Positions 25,015 to 37,900 of a DNA stretch of 64,000 bases are shown here, in pieces; within the stretch, counting starts at the first letter, position 1, and the number at the start of each line of letters is the position of its first letter. A program made the translations under genes and the position numbers. The notes under the pieces are model-generated. The model saw only the letters and a program-made list of their open reading frames with translations, was not told where the DNA came from and ran no database searches. The stretch comes from Setaria digitata. Taxonomy: Eukaryota; Nematoda; Chromadorea; Rhabditida; Setariidae. The stretch covers positions 1 to 64,000 of the forward strand of contig RCAB01000267.1 of NCBI GenBank assembly GCA_003640385.1, given 5' to 3'.

Positions 25015-27224
25015 ATGAGTAGACGACCGGGGCCACCATCTATCGATGGCTTATATTCGCTCAAGGTATCCACCGTTTTCTCTTATTAATTTGATAAACT
25101 TTCTCTGCTAATAAATGGCAATTTATGCTTATTATCACTTCAAGCACTGCTTTTGATGTATCTCCTGATTGGTGGTCATTTTATGCACTTGTCTTGATTT
25201 GTTTTTTAAAGCACATAACTATAAAAGTAACTTGTTGTTGATGATGATAGTCCTGTCAAAAATGAACATGAAGGATTTCTTTTTTGTATTGTTCTGTAAT
25301 ATTTCTTTATAGATATTAGGGGCATTCGTAATTGAGCGTTCTGTTAAACATTGATAAATTTCATTTTAAAGATCTTTAGTTTTGTTAGATATTGCAGCCA
25401 TGTATTCATAGATTTTGAAAATATGTCCTGGTTATGTGCTCACTCTATTATAATATCCTTTTCACTACATTTATTTTCATCTTACATTATATAAAGTCAG
25501 TAGATACAATTTTACGGTATTTGGAATTTAAATTAGTGTGTTTTATATGATGTTACAGATCGACAACATTTCATATCAAACGGCACCACAGGATTTACGT
25601 CGTTTGTTCGAGAAATATGGTGAAATAGGTGATATCCACATTCCTCGTGACCGTTATACTAAACAAAGCAAAGGATTTGGTTTCGTTCGCTTCTACAGTC
25701 GACGAGATGCCGAATATGCGATGGATCGTATGGATGGCCGATGGGTTGATGGTCGTGAAATTCGTGTTGCCATGGCCCGTTATGAGCGCCCAATCGATGA
25801 ACGTAGCCGTAATGGTGGTGGTGGTGGCTACAGAAGCGGTCGACGGTTAGTAAATTTTGTTTTCATTTGTGAACACTTGAAGTTTAACACTAAGGGAAAT
25901 GTTGTAGCAAAGTCAGACTAATAAATGAATGGGTGCTTATATTTAACTCCTCTGATGTGAAATAGGCTTATATTTGTGATTTCTCGCTAGATCATCAAGG
26001 TGGTTGACCGTTGTTAGTATATCATCCCTGATAAAACTAGTTCAAAATATTCACAAAGTAACTTACCAAAAGTAATAAATTTGTAATTTTTGAGGCGGCC
26101 GTGGTTTGCTGCTGCTGCTGTTGCTGCTGCTGCTAATCACCGAGATACAGTGTAGCTGCTGCTAGCTGAATTAAAAAAATGCACCAAACAAAACGGCCAC
26201 ATCTCAGGGGAAAATTGGCTGGCTGAGCTGCTGTTCCATGTAGCAGTTGACTACTGTTGTTGTTGTTGTTGTTGTTCTTGTTGTTGTTGTTTTTGGGCAG
26301 CATAGCTGTGTTTCCGGTTTGGCCTAAACCAAAAAAAAAGAGAGAATGAGAGAGAGGTTCCAGTACAGAACAAAGATTAATTATATGCTGATTGCTGATA
26401 CTGTGTTACATTTGATGGTCAGTCAGTTTTTCGTACAAAATCGTTTTTGTGACATTTTTTTGGATATGTTACCGAACTCGAACGGACGGATTGATACTTT
26501 TCCTACCTTTCCCAGGATTGGAATGCTTCTTCATGTTTGAATCGTCTAATTAGGTGGTTACATAATTAACTAATAATTTGATTATCCTTCTCTCTGCTAC
26601 CATGTATATAGAAGAATGGATGGGAAAAGCCAGTAATTTCTACTGCAACCATTCCTTTGCACGTTAATCTAGGATAGATTTTGCTGATTTAATGATATAG
26701 TTACACTCACTTAATATTTCAAAACAGTAAGTGAGAAAGAAATTTAGTGGAACTAGATTGAAGTACATAATTTTATTAGAATATGAGGTAGTCTTTAGAT
26801 CATGTAATAAAGATCTGCTAGGACTATCATTGATGAGTCGATAATGACTTGTTAATGAGGTACAAAGCTCATATCAAAAGAAAGATATTATTTGTACTGA
26901 TGTTTTTTTTTACATTTATTAATATTTCTGACAAGTAATGTTTTTTTCAGTTCACGCTCACGTTCACGCTCACGCTCGCCACGTCGTCGACGTTCTTCTA
27001 CACGAAGTCGCAGTGGTTCCCGATACAACGAACGACGATCGACTTCACGTGGTCGAAGTGTTTCACAAGACAGGTCGCCAATATCCCGAAGGTCTGGAAA
27101 CTCAGCGAGCCCACCACCGAGAAATATTTCTCGAAGCCCACCACCCCGTGATTCTCGCAGTCCTGTAGCGCGTGACCGGGAAGCAGTTGACGATGCTTCG
27201 AATGGAAATGATACAAATTACTGA
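25015..27224 (+). CDS. rsp-4: SR splicing factor, SRSF2/SC35 type
   Basis: Nuclear pre-mRNA splicing factor that binds exonic enhancers and recruits U1 and U2AF (family knowledge). Exons 25015-25065, 25559-25845 and 26951-27224 give 203 aa. Residues 14-92 form one RRM: RNP2 LKIDNI, interrupted by intron 1 after LK, and RNP1 KGFGFVRF. A glycine-rich hinge ([12 protein letters not shown]) follows, then an RS domain rich in SR and SP dipeptides, ending [10 protein letters not shown]. The start [16 protein letters not shown] matches the SRSF2 family, and the length is close to C. elegans rsp-4. The symbol is assigned by orthology. Intron 2 (25846-26950) is long for this gene and holds trinucleotide repeats and a candidate poison exon. 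Downstream, the gene converges on the lipoprotein gene. Confidence 0.93.
26108..26134 (+). repeat. CTG/TTG trinucleotide run
   Basis: About nine CTG-type triplets with one TTG interruption, inside SR-gene intron 2. GCTG words resemble published SRSF2 binding preferences, which is why it is noted. Confidence 0.8.
26255..26291 (+). repeat. TTG trinucleotide run
   Basis: About twelve TTG triplets with one CTT interruption, 120 bp after the CTG run in the same intron. Confidence 0.85.
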
Positions 27225-28966
27225 TTTGTTTCTTGGTTTTGCTGCAGTGAAAGTTTTGTTTTGCTATATTTTATCTTAGCTTACTATGTTTTATTTGTTT
27301 TTCTTCTAAAGAAGCAGGTGGATTTCTACGGAGACCTGTTTTCCATAAACATTACATGAACTAGTAAAACATCTGTTGTATAAGTTTGCATTAAAAATGC
27401 GGCTGCTAAATGAATCATTGCATGAATTACCAGATTTTCTATGTGCATGTTGGAATTAGATAATTGCTGAACCACTCCACTGAAAGATGTCATGAGGAAA
27501 AATACTTTTTTTTTCATGTAGTGTATTCAAAAATCCTTACGTATCCACTTTGCGCACATCTTTCTATGGGCCCAGTGGACATCGGTTAAATGGATTTGTA
27601 AAACTCTAGTTGGTGGCCCGGTTGTCCTAGGGTTTTATTCTGTAAAGCGCATAATTTGATATTCTAAAATTGCACTGTGGTTTTTACTTCACTATTTGTA
27701 GTTGAAGCTGTTTTCATTTACTGTTAAATTCATTTGAATATCCCGTGCATATTTTTCCTGTTTTTTTTTTTTCGGTAATATATGTTTCTTCATCTTGTTT
27801 TCTAAAATTACGTAATTCTTATATCCGGATGGAAAAAGAGAGGCTTCTGGATAGACGGGGACAATTCATTGGAGTTTGCTATCTCGGTTTGGCTGAAAAT
27901 CCTGGCAAAAAATCAACAGCTGATTAGGGATTTGATAGTTCCTACAACGTAGTGTCCTGAATATTACTCGATATTTCATTTTATTCTTCCGGCGTGTTCG
28001 GAAAGGTGTTCTACAACGGCTGTGTTCGTGTGATTTTCGTTTTATTAAGATTAGGAGTGACAAAAAAAAATTAGTACATTAGTTAAACTAAAACTGAAAT
28101 TGCTGCCCAACTTCTGCTTTCGAGGACTACAAGGTAGATTAATAATTGGTGACATGAATGATGTTTAAATTTGGAGCTGGGGAGTGGGTGAACGAGGTAT
28201 GTGGATTCGTGAGAATCAGTATCCGTTTCATGGATCAATATCAATATCATATTAATTGCTGATTGGAGGAAAAACAAAAGTGACTTCGCTCGACTAGCAC
28301 TAGGTATTTATAAAGAGTTTTGAAAGGTTGTGGAGCTTACTACTCATTCGTTATACCTAGGTTTACTTCAGTTTATTCAATAATGGCGAACTGCGTGTGT
28401 TTATTATCAAGAAACATACTCTAAATAGTTTTAATCCATTCATTGCGTAAATTACTTTCCACAAATAAGCTGACGTGATTCATCCAGAATATTAAAGCGA
28501 GTAAAAAGATACAAAAAATAATTTAGGAACGAGAATCAAATGGTTAATTTTACAATTATTATTTCCAAAGTGTACTAATTAACTGTTGTCATATGAATGT
28601 GTCCAGAAGTTGTGGGTCGTTATCCGCTGCTGAATCGATCATTCCATATGATGCCTAAAATAAGAATTTCACTCGAGTAGCCTCATAAATGCTAGCAACA
28701 AACTAAGACGCTGGATTCTGTAGTATTCATAGTGTTTGGAAAAAATGACTTTTGCGATACTTCATCTTCCTGTATTTGCTTATATATAATAATTTTTTTC
28801 AAATTTACGCTAATCACACAGTCCCGCAATTTTTCTTGAGGAATGAAATAGATTCGCGAAAATCTATCCCTTCATTAATTTTGACCAATTAGACTCGATC
28901 TAATAGGCGGGTTTTCTTGTGATCGATATTGGAATCTTGATTTCGCTATTCAATTACTGCTAATAA
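27225..28966. other. Convergent 3' region of the SR and lipoprotein genes
   Basis: The SR gene ends at 27224 on the plus strand and the lipoprotein gene at 28967 on the minus strand, so both 3' untranslated regions and terminators should lie here. No coding sequence was recognised on either strand. Confidence 0.45.
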
Positions 28967-31900
28967 TTAAATATGTTTAAATTTGTTAACCAATTCCGCC
29001 GGTTCAACTGCCTCACATGGTCGACATATATTACGCACAAATAATGAATCTGCAGTACATTGACAGTTGAGACAGTGACTTTCTTGTCTGGGAACTATTT
29101 TGGGAACTGCTGCCATGGATCCATGCTTCTTAAATATTTTAGAATCATAGTCACTTTTAATAAAACCTTCCAACTGTGATAGGTTGGAACTTAATCCGAG
29201 TACAAGGAATAATTTAATTCAAAAGTAACGAAAAGCAAAATCAATATGATTTCTTTGTGATCAGCTTGTTTACTGTGCTGCTCCATGTTATATTTTAACA
29301 GAATTAAACACACCAAGGGAGAAGGAAAAATCGGTATCAAAATAATAATAGGACGATTCGATTTGCTGAGATGCTACCAAATAACAGAGGAATTAATTTG
29401 AAGGTGACGAGAAGACAGTAGCGAAATGAATGGTCTGACAATAGACTGGTGACTGGTAGAATTCTAATGATCTAACTTACGAAGAAAGATCTGAACTGAG
29501 TTTGTAAGATGAAGTGGTAAACTAAGTGATGCTTACAAGAGAGAAGACGGTTCCAGAAGACTGCTGAGCAACGATAGAGCAGCCATCATTTGGGTGTTGC
29601 AAGGCTGTACGTTGTCCAACCTGTGCGCCACGATCGTCAAATAACTGCTTCGCATCAATCCCTTTCATAAGTAGCATTCATATATAATTTGAAATACTTG
29701 ACATTTATTCAGTGACAAACATTAGTGGTGGGTATGGCTGTTCCCCAATTTTGCTTCATGAACCACATTCGCCTACATTTCGACTTTTATTAATTTGAAG
29801 GATGATGATAACTTACACTCAATCAGAACTTCGAATATCATGACGCATTATTATGACTATTTTATCATTATTATTATTATTGTTATTATTATTTTAATCA
29901 TTATTATTATTACTACTACTACTACTACTATCCAAAGGAATAATAATTTGTTAATTATAGGCCAGCTAATGTCTTCTTCATTCTTTAGTCGTTATTTTTA
30001 ATTGGTCTGGAAAACAACGCCGGATGAAGAGACAAAAATTCGAGAGAATATTCATTAATTACCGACAATCTTGCTTCCATCACTTGTTTTGAATTTACTC
30101 AATGTTAATAGATGCATAGTAATGCCCTGAAATAAAAGGACTTAATACTTTATACGAAATCCAATACCAATTTTAAAATCATCTCCATGCAGTGACGATT
30201 GCAGTGGTTTTTTTTTAAACTTTTGAAGTTTTTAAGTTTCAATTATAATTTATATGTTCTATCAAACGTCAGAGTTAAATTTACTTGCTCAAGTAACATG
30301 TTCAACACTTCCAGATGTCCTTGAGAAGAACATCTTCTACATATAACCAGAACAATACTCTTAGCAGTAGCAAATCTGAAATAATATTTGTAATTAGTAT
30401 TATTCGATTTGTAATTTATTTTCAGCTAGCGTCAATTATACAATTATCATGCTGAGCAAGTTTATCAGCCAGATCAGAACAACTTGCCTGAATGGGAAAT
30501 GTTTCACCGTAAATTCGACCGCCTTTTTAGGACAACCATGTGATACTCCAATTCCAGATACTGGTTCAAATGTTTGTTGCGCTTGTCTGATGAATGTCCG
30601 AACATCGAACAATGCTTCGTCCTGCTCATAGTGTACAAGTGGCTCATGATGAACTCCCTCACCACCAAAACCAACCCAGCCGAAACGTACCGATCTAAGA
30701 CATGTGTCTGATGTTTGAACTGAACATTGAATTATTTTTATTGTTAAGCAACTAGTAGTTTCAAAAATTTAAACATGATATAGGAAAACTTGAAAAAAAT
30801 ATTGGCAGGAATTCATATTTGTTGGATTTAAATGTAAATTAATAAAGCTTCCCTCTGAACGATTGTGCCATACAACCAGCTCTACTACTAGATTTATAAT
30901 TTTGATGAAAGCTGTTGTAGTTATAAATTTAGTAATTAAGCTGTATACCTTTGTTCTTGGCTAATTTTTTGCGCCATTGTCATTAATTTTTCTTTATAAT
31001 TATCCAAACACTTTCTTTCTTCAACAACGAACACAACATCATGCTCAACAACAGACTTTTCAATCTTCTTTTCATCGTCCAAATGCAAATCATTATCACA
31101 TTTCACTGAAACATTTTTTAAGCATTTTTCACCGAATTCAGAGCAATTTCAAATTAGATGCGTGAAGAAACAACGGAATTAAAGTAAAAACTTCAATCTG
31201 AAGGGCGCAGAAGTAAGAAAGAGAGAGAGAGAGAGAATGTCAAAATAGAAAACGGAATTGAAATACACCAAATTGTTGACAGAATTTTACAATAAATGAA
31301 AGTACGGAAAGAATGACTCAAAATACTTTAAGGAAAATCAGAAGTTGGAGCGAAAATATGCCAAGGTGTGCAAGCAAGTTTAATATGTTAAAATGCGAGG
31401 AAAATGTTAAAACACCTGAAAATACGATGAATTAAAACACTTGCTACTTGAAAAAAGAATTAAAACATATTTCGAACTGAAACGTTTAAAATTAAGACAC
31501 TTTAAAATCAAATTAATACTTTAGAATATATGAACTCTTACCGCATTCATGAGGTAATGATGTGAAGATTCCTGTGTTCAGGCATATTTGAAGATACGCT
31601 GACGTTGCTGCACAGTGCTGCTGTTTCCCACCGCTAGAGCAAATTTGTTCAAACGGCTTCGGGCGGATCTTAATTTTAAAAACAACATAAAAAGAAGCCA
31701 AAAGTAAACAGTCTGCAAAATACTTGGAACACTTCATACACTTATTTTTAAATGTTCGATTTTTGAAAAAAAAACTTTTCCTAAATCAAGTTTCAACAAA
31801 CAAAACCTGGCTAAAACAGGATCGCAGTGGACTGCTGGAACTTTGGAAATATGTTTGGCAGTTATCATCGTCACGATGCGTTAAATCTCGAGCTTCATTT

Positions 31901-34900
31901 ATATGACATGCACCACTTATTGCCCAATGTTCGGCCAGTGCATTTAACTATTAGCAAAGCACTATTATTTTCTTTTCTCACTTTTCCTATTAAAATTTAA
32001 CTACGACTTCTTGTTATATTACGAGAAATTTTAAGAAATCAAGAGAGATATTCTGTTTGCTGATCGGAAAAGCTTCACTGCACCAAATTATCTAGACGGA
32101 CCATATAAACTTGCTTAATAGAATTTCTCTGCTTAAGATTATTAATTCTAAAGTATTGTTTATCATAATTAAATTCTACCCAACCTGATCGTTAGGAGTG
32201 CCATCTATCAAGTCTCGATCATTCGACGGTTCATTATCATTTACTCCAAGTAAACCGCTGCTTCGCCCATGCATCCGTCCCGGTAAAACAATCTCACAAA
32301 TATCGTACTCACTGTTGCATCGAACACGCAAACCATCATATGTTTTCAGCACTGTCCATCGGTCCTTCCGATAGACTGAAACTAAGACAGCTCCGTCAAT
32401 GCTGTCTATTTTTTGCCATGGCATTGATATCGGTGCGCCACTTACCCTCACCTGAATTAAATCACTTTAGATAAAGGTTTTGCACCATGGAACTGAACTG
32501 CGAGGCAAATCTCATCAACACAGGAGTTCGAGATTTTTGAGAGAAGCTCGTTCAAAAATCACGGAAAATTTTTTCCTGCTAATAGCACAATATTTGAAAA
32601 TGGTTGGGCTTCATTTTTCCTGAAGGGGATTTACGATTTCATTTCCAGCTATAAATTAATCACCAATTGATAAATGACCACAATTTAAAAGAAAGGGTAG
32701 GGAAAAAAAATCACATTGCCGTTTTTATATAAAATTAGTTCTTCTCCACGTAATTCAGCTTTAATAGCTTCAAAACGTCCATGTGACGAAAATATAGCTA
32801 GCAATGCGAAACGCTGGGTACGTAAGTCAGTGGATAGAAGATATTCACATCGAGCGTGAAATGCAAATACTCTTCCATCGAATGTTATAAAACGATCACC
32901 ATCGATTATATATGCAATGCCTAAATTTTGAAGCAGAGAAGACTTTTAGGTTCTTCGAAAAACTTAAAGAAAATTTGATTTTTAAGGTAGAAACTATTTT
33001 ATTAATTTTGCTCTTAATGATATGTAAAATCAGAGAAATTGAATATAAGTTAATATACTTTCAAATGACGATATCATTTTCCATGGATTAAATCTCGTTG
33101 ATTTATACATATAAATTGTCTCGGACAACGATTCAGCTAATTCCTGAAAGTATACTTTATAGTAGGCTAAAGCAAGAAGCGTTTATGGATAATAAAACCA
33201 AAAAATAACCTTATCATGAGGTGATAGTCCAAATGACTCGATTAGTGTTGATTTTAGGGCTAGCAAGCGATGAGGATGGAGGTTGCTTAAGACTTCTTTC
33301 AACGATGAAGCACCATGTGGTACACTTACTTCCAGCTCATATTCTCCTGCTCCAAAATGCTGCAATCATGCAAAAAAGTACACGAAAGAGTCACAATTAA
33401 GTAGCCATAAAGTTAAATCTTTTTTTCTAAAAAAAAATTAAATTTTTCTAAAATTTTTGTCTTTTGAAATAAAACTGCGAAAAAAAAAGCCTCAACAAAC
33501 CTTGTATTTCGGTACATACTTCTTCCAGAAGCGTTCAATCATTTGCTTGGCTGTTATTTGTCCCCTCAAATAATTAATAATTTCTTGCCACTTTTGTCGA
33601 ATTTCAATATCATCCAGAGGATCAAAAATGGTAGTTGTTAATTTGGTAAGTGCTGATACAATGACCTTATCAAGCAAGAGATCTTTAATCTGAAAATGAT
33701 AATGCCATAAATTTTATGGCAGTTCTCGTATTAAAACAATTTACCCTCTCCTTCATCAATCAAATTGTTTTAATGTGTTGGTGCCGAAATTTCAAGTGGA
33801 TAAATTTGATTAAGTTAAATAAAGCAATATTTAAATATATTCCTAAGAAAAAGAATTGAAATAGGAAAGTAGATAATTAGAGAAAAAGGACAACCAACTT
33901 TTTTATAGATTTTAACAACTTCGTTTCCATAACGTTTACGGTTTACTTCAATATCAGCTATCGTTCGTTCTAATTCTGGTAATCGATATTGACGAGTTAA
34001 TTTCCGAATTTCATAAAGCACGATTTGAATGATATCTGTCCTTTCAAAATTCTCCTTATATTCTTTCAATGCACCTAGCATAAATGAATTTTTAATAATT
34101 TGTCAACTATCAAAATAGTTTCATGGTATATAATTTTTTCTTTATGTTGAAGATTTGAGTTCCATTCATTAAATTTACTTCTTTTCGTTTATTTTTATCA
34201 AAAATTTAAACTCCCACTGTTCAGAATTGACTGAAATAGAAGTTGCTTTCTCGCCTTCCCTAATTTTTTCTCATATCTCCACAATTTTTTCTCTTTTCAA
34301 ATCATCTTCATGTGTTTACTGTAACTCGATGTTGCGGTTGGTAATCATCATTGTTAACTGAGATTTTTATACAGTTTTCTCAAAAACTGTATAAATAAAT
34401 CGAAACATAGAAAACGTTACGCTGTAGGTCTTTCAGCATTAGCGTATCTTCTAAATGACCAATAGTTATCGCTGCATTTCTTTGTATTACATTGAGCTTA
34501 AATTATCGACATTAGTTAAGATAATCTATAGCAAGAAGTTGGACAATATTAGTTGAAATTAGGTATTACAAGAGCGAAAGCAGTGTAAAAAAAAAAAGAA
34601 AATTTCTAATTACTAGAAAACTACTCATGAGTTCCATCTCACCGATACATTTCATATTTTAAATAAATATTGGTAATGCATGTATTGTCAGTAAAAGTCT
34701 ATCACTACCACTTTAGTATATCTTTAAAAAATAGAAAATGAACATTTAAGATAACCACCTCTTCTTTATTTTCACTATAAAAATGTTGTCAAAAGCAATA
34801 TTGATTAAATCAAATCAAACCTCTCTATTTAATTGATCAATGAGGTCTGATAACGATTTCATCACAGATACAATTTCTTGTCGTATTTCTTCAGTACCAC

Positions 34901-37900
34901 TTGTCAATTGTTGCAATCGATAAACGAAATTTCCACTTGAGAGAGCCTTGACTAACTGTTCCACTTCCTGTAACTTTTTCAACAGTCTAAAACTTCTTCA
35001 TTAGTTATTCCAAACAACACTTTAAAGTGAAAAAATTAGATAACTGTGGTAGTACTCAGTTTTATTCAACCTGATAAAATTGATCATATGCAGTAAGGAT
35101 AGCCTCCTTGATGATTTCATAATTATTCTCAATTTCATCCACTAATTCGGTATATTCAGAACCAAGCTCAGCAGCGAAGCTTCTGGAATGAGAAACTATT
35201 TCAAAAAAATTTTAATTACTGTAACATATTTCAGTTTCTGCATTGTGTAAATTCAATTATTTTGTAATGTTCTGTAAATTAACCTTTGCTCCGAAGTCCA
35301 TTTTTTGATTACTCCGTCTAACGTCCTCATAATGTCATTAGCGATGTGAGTATGAGAAGAGAATATCGGAAGTAGCGCATTTCTCACAAATGAGCTTTGC
35401 CGAAGTTCGTCTTTTATGGATGATGTTTCCTTAGCCTTCTTTAAGAAGAATAATGAATGTCTTGCATGAGTTCACTTAAATTACATTAACAATTTCAATT
35501 AAGCAGAATACAATGTTCAATTTTACCATTATCTCTCTTTCCATTGCTGGACGAAGATAAACTTTGCCTTTCAATACATTGCTCTCTTCCACCTGCAAAC
35601 AACTATTAATATAATTCGGTTCCAATAATGTACTAGTAACATTTTAAAACTTTTAACTTTAGTTGGAAAGCAAAGAGTCAACTTTTGATGCAATATATAT
35701 TGATCTTTCAATCAATCAGATGTGCAAATCTAGTTAACACATTACACATAGGCACGGTAAGTTGAACTATACCTGTAATGAAACACGAACATCCTGTATT
35801 TTCTTCCCTCCTTCATTATGCCAAACGTCAACTTCTCCTTCATGATCATTCGGCATTAGAGCTGAAGCGTGTAGTTTAACTTCACGTGATCTTTCATCAC
35901 GATATTCGAATATCGGTCCGGAATCTTGAAAATTCAATTCACCAATGACTGATGGCTGTGCATTATTCTGAAAGATCCATTTTTAATGAAATTTAGACTT
36001 CTTCGTCACTCTATAAAATGAGTAATAAAATCTATGAAGTATGAAAAAATCCAGTGTGCTTATCTTTTAAGGTAATATTAAATTAATTCAGGTTGCATAA
36101 TTTAGAGATAAATAAGAAATGAACCGTTTGGAAATTAGTTGACAATAATTGTCAAATTTTAGCTGACCTGGAAACGACAACCTGCTCATCCTGAATCTAC
36201 GTCAAGACGTGATTACTACCTTCAGGTACTACTTGGTCATGGCCCAGCAATAGCGGCAGCATATTACAAAGAGAAAATTACTTTATAAAATCCGACTGTA
36301 TAATGATTATCCTTTATTCTATCGATTCTTGTTTTCAGCATTAGATCTGGTGACTTTAACTGAGCTTCAGCAAATCCAGCTGCATCAGTTTTTGTCTCCA
36401 AAGAATATTCCACAGGGTGACGTTGTAAATTTGTGGTTCTCAAACCGAAAGTTGCATGAACAGGGATCATAACTTTTTCGATTTCGCGTCGGTCAACTTT
36501 AACCCATAATCGAGTATTGAGATTGCTATAAAAAAAATTTTGACTATGACTATATGTTGCAATGAAAATTTAATTGTTCATTTCTTGAAATGATTAAATG
36601 AATGAGAATAACAAATTAGCAGATTTGGAATTCCGTTCAAAGATGGTTATATGAATTTTTTCAGCAAATTCTAAGGAAGAAACAGAAGTAAATTTGAGTT
36701 GCAAGTAAGTAAAATACCTGCTAATTAAGGGTATCAATCCCATTCAGTATCTACAATACACGACAAAAAATTTCATCTCATTTGCTAAATTAATTCATAA
36801 AATATATGTATTGAGAATAGATTCTTTGAAATCTCCATTTAATAATTATTTTGACTAATTTAATTTAAGAAAGACTATTTAGAGAACCTTTCACTACTGT
36901 AAATAACATTATTCTGAAGTTTCCAAAGAAAGTTCATATTTCTTTCTATTTGGGGAAAATTTCAATTTTAAATATTAATTCTCTTTTATTTCTCAGCACA
37001 TGTTCGTTAACACTCATTCTTCTGCATTTAAACCTATTTTACACATTCCATAGTTTCAATTTATTAAAATTCTGCAGAGTCAGCAAAAATAAAGAAACTA
37101 TCTTACATTAATTTTTGCTCTTTCACATTCCTTCTATGAAATTTATACTCACCTTGCCGGATGCATACTTTTCAACTCAGCAATAAATCGTACAGTATTA
37201 GATTTGCTGTATATTTTCGTAGTTAGTTTCCTACCGTCTGATGACACAACGCTTCGATGTAAATGCAATGAATTAGAAAACAACTTTTCTGGTTGACCAC
37301 TGTAGTCAAGCTGCAATGGCTGCTCGTTAAGTAGGCTACAATAAGTTATCGTTACAAAGTCGAGGGCACGGCACTAGTATTTCCGACATGTTATTGTCCT
37401 AAACTGCATAGCATTCTGAAACTTTAATTTCTCCCTACTGAAAATGAAATTGGCATACTTCCGTTTGTAAATCCAAGCGATAATTGTTTTTATCTCGTTC
37501 ATCCTTTTTGTAGATTACTTTTGCCTTAAGTGGCTTCTGTAATGCATCATCCGAGATGCTCCCTTCCCACTGATAGCCATCACTTGTTTTATGATATGTC
37601 ATTTCTGCTACTGTTGGTCGTCTTGTTCCACCAACATTTGGTCTTCAACAATTTCAATTAAAATTTTTTTTCGGGAATAAAACTTTCAAAATTTATCTAA
37701 AATTAATTAAATTGTAAATCAGATTTTTATTCAAGGATGTTCGGTACAAATACATACTGTACTGATAAGGAATATTTGCTTGGATCTGGTCGAAGTAACT
37801 CGATATTAATTTTCCTCTTTGGCTGTTTCAGTGTCGATCGCATAGCGCGGAATGTTCTGCCGTCACTTTCGACTTCATTTTCCAAGCCGTAAGTCTAAAA

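Larger units (their letters stand above)
26094..26340 (+). promoter_or_regulatory. Candidate poison exon in SR-gene intron 2
   Basis: Within an AT-rich intron this block is GC-rich. An acceptor-like tttttgag ends near 26093. Joined to exon 2 in the correct phase, it would code [20 protein letters not shown] and then stop at TAG, removing the whole RS domain. It contains a CTG/TTG run (26108-26134) and a TTG run (26255-26291). SR genes commonly carry such nonsense exons for self-regulation through nonsense-mediated decay (family knowledge). No clear donor was fixed, so it could instead be an alternative last exon or simply a repeat-rich intron. Confidence 0.35.
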
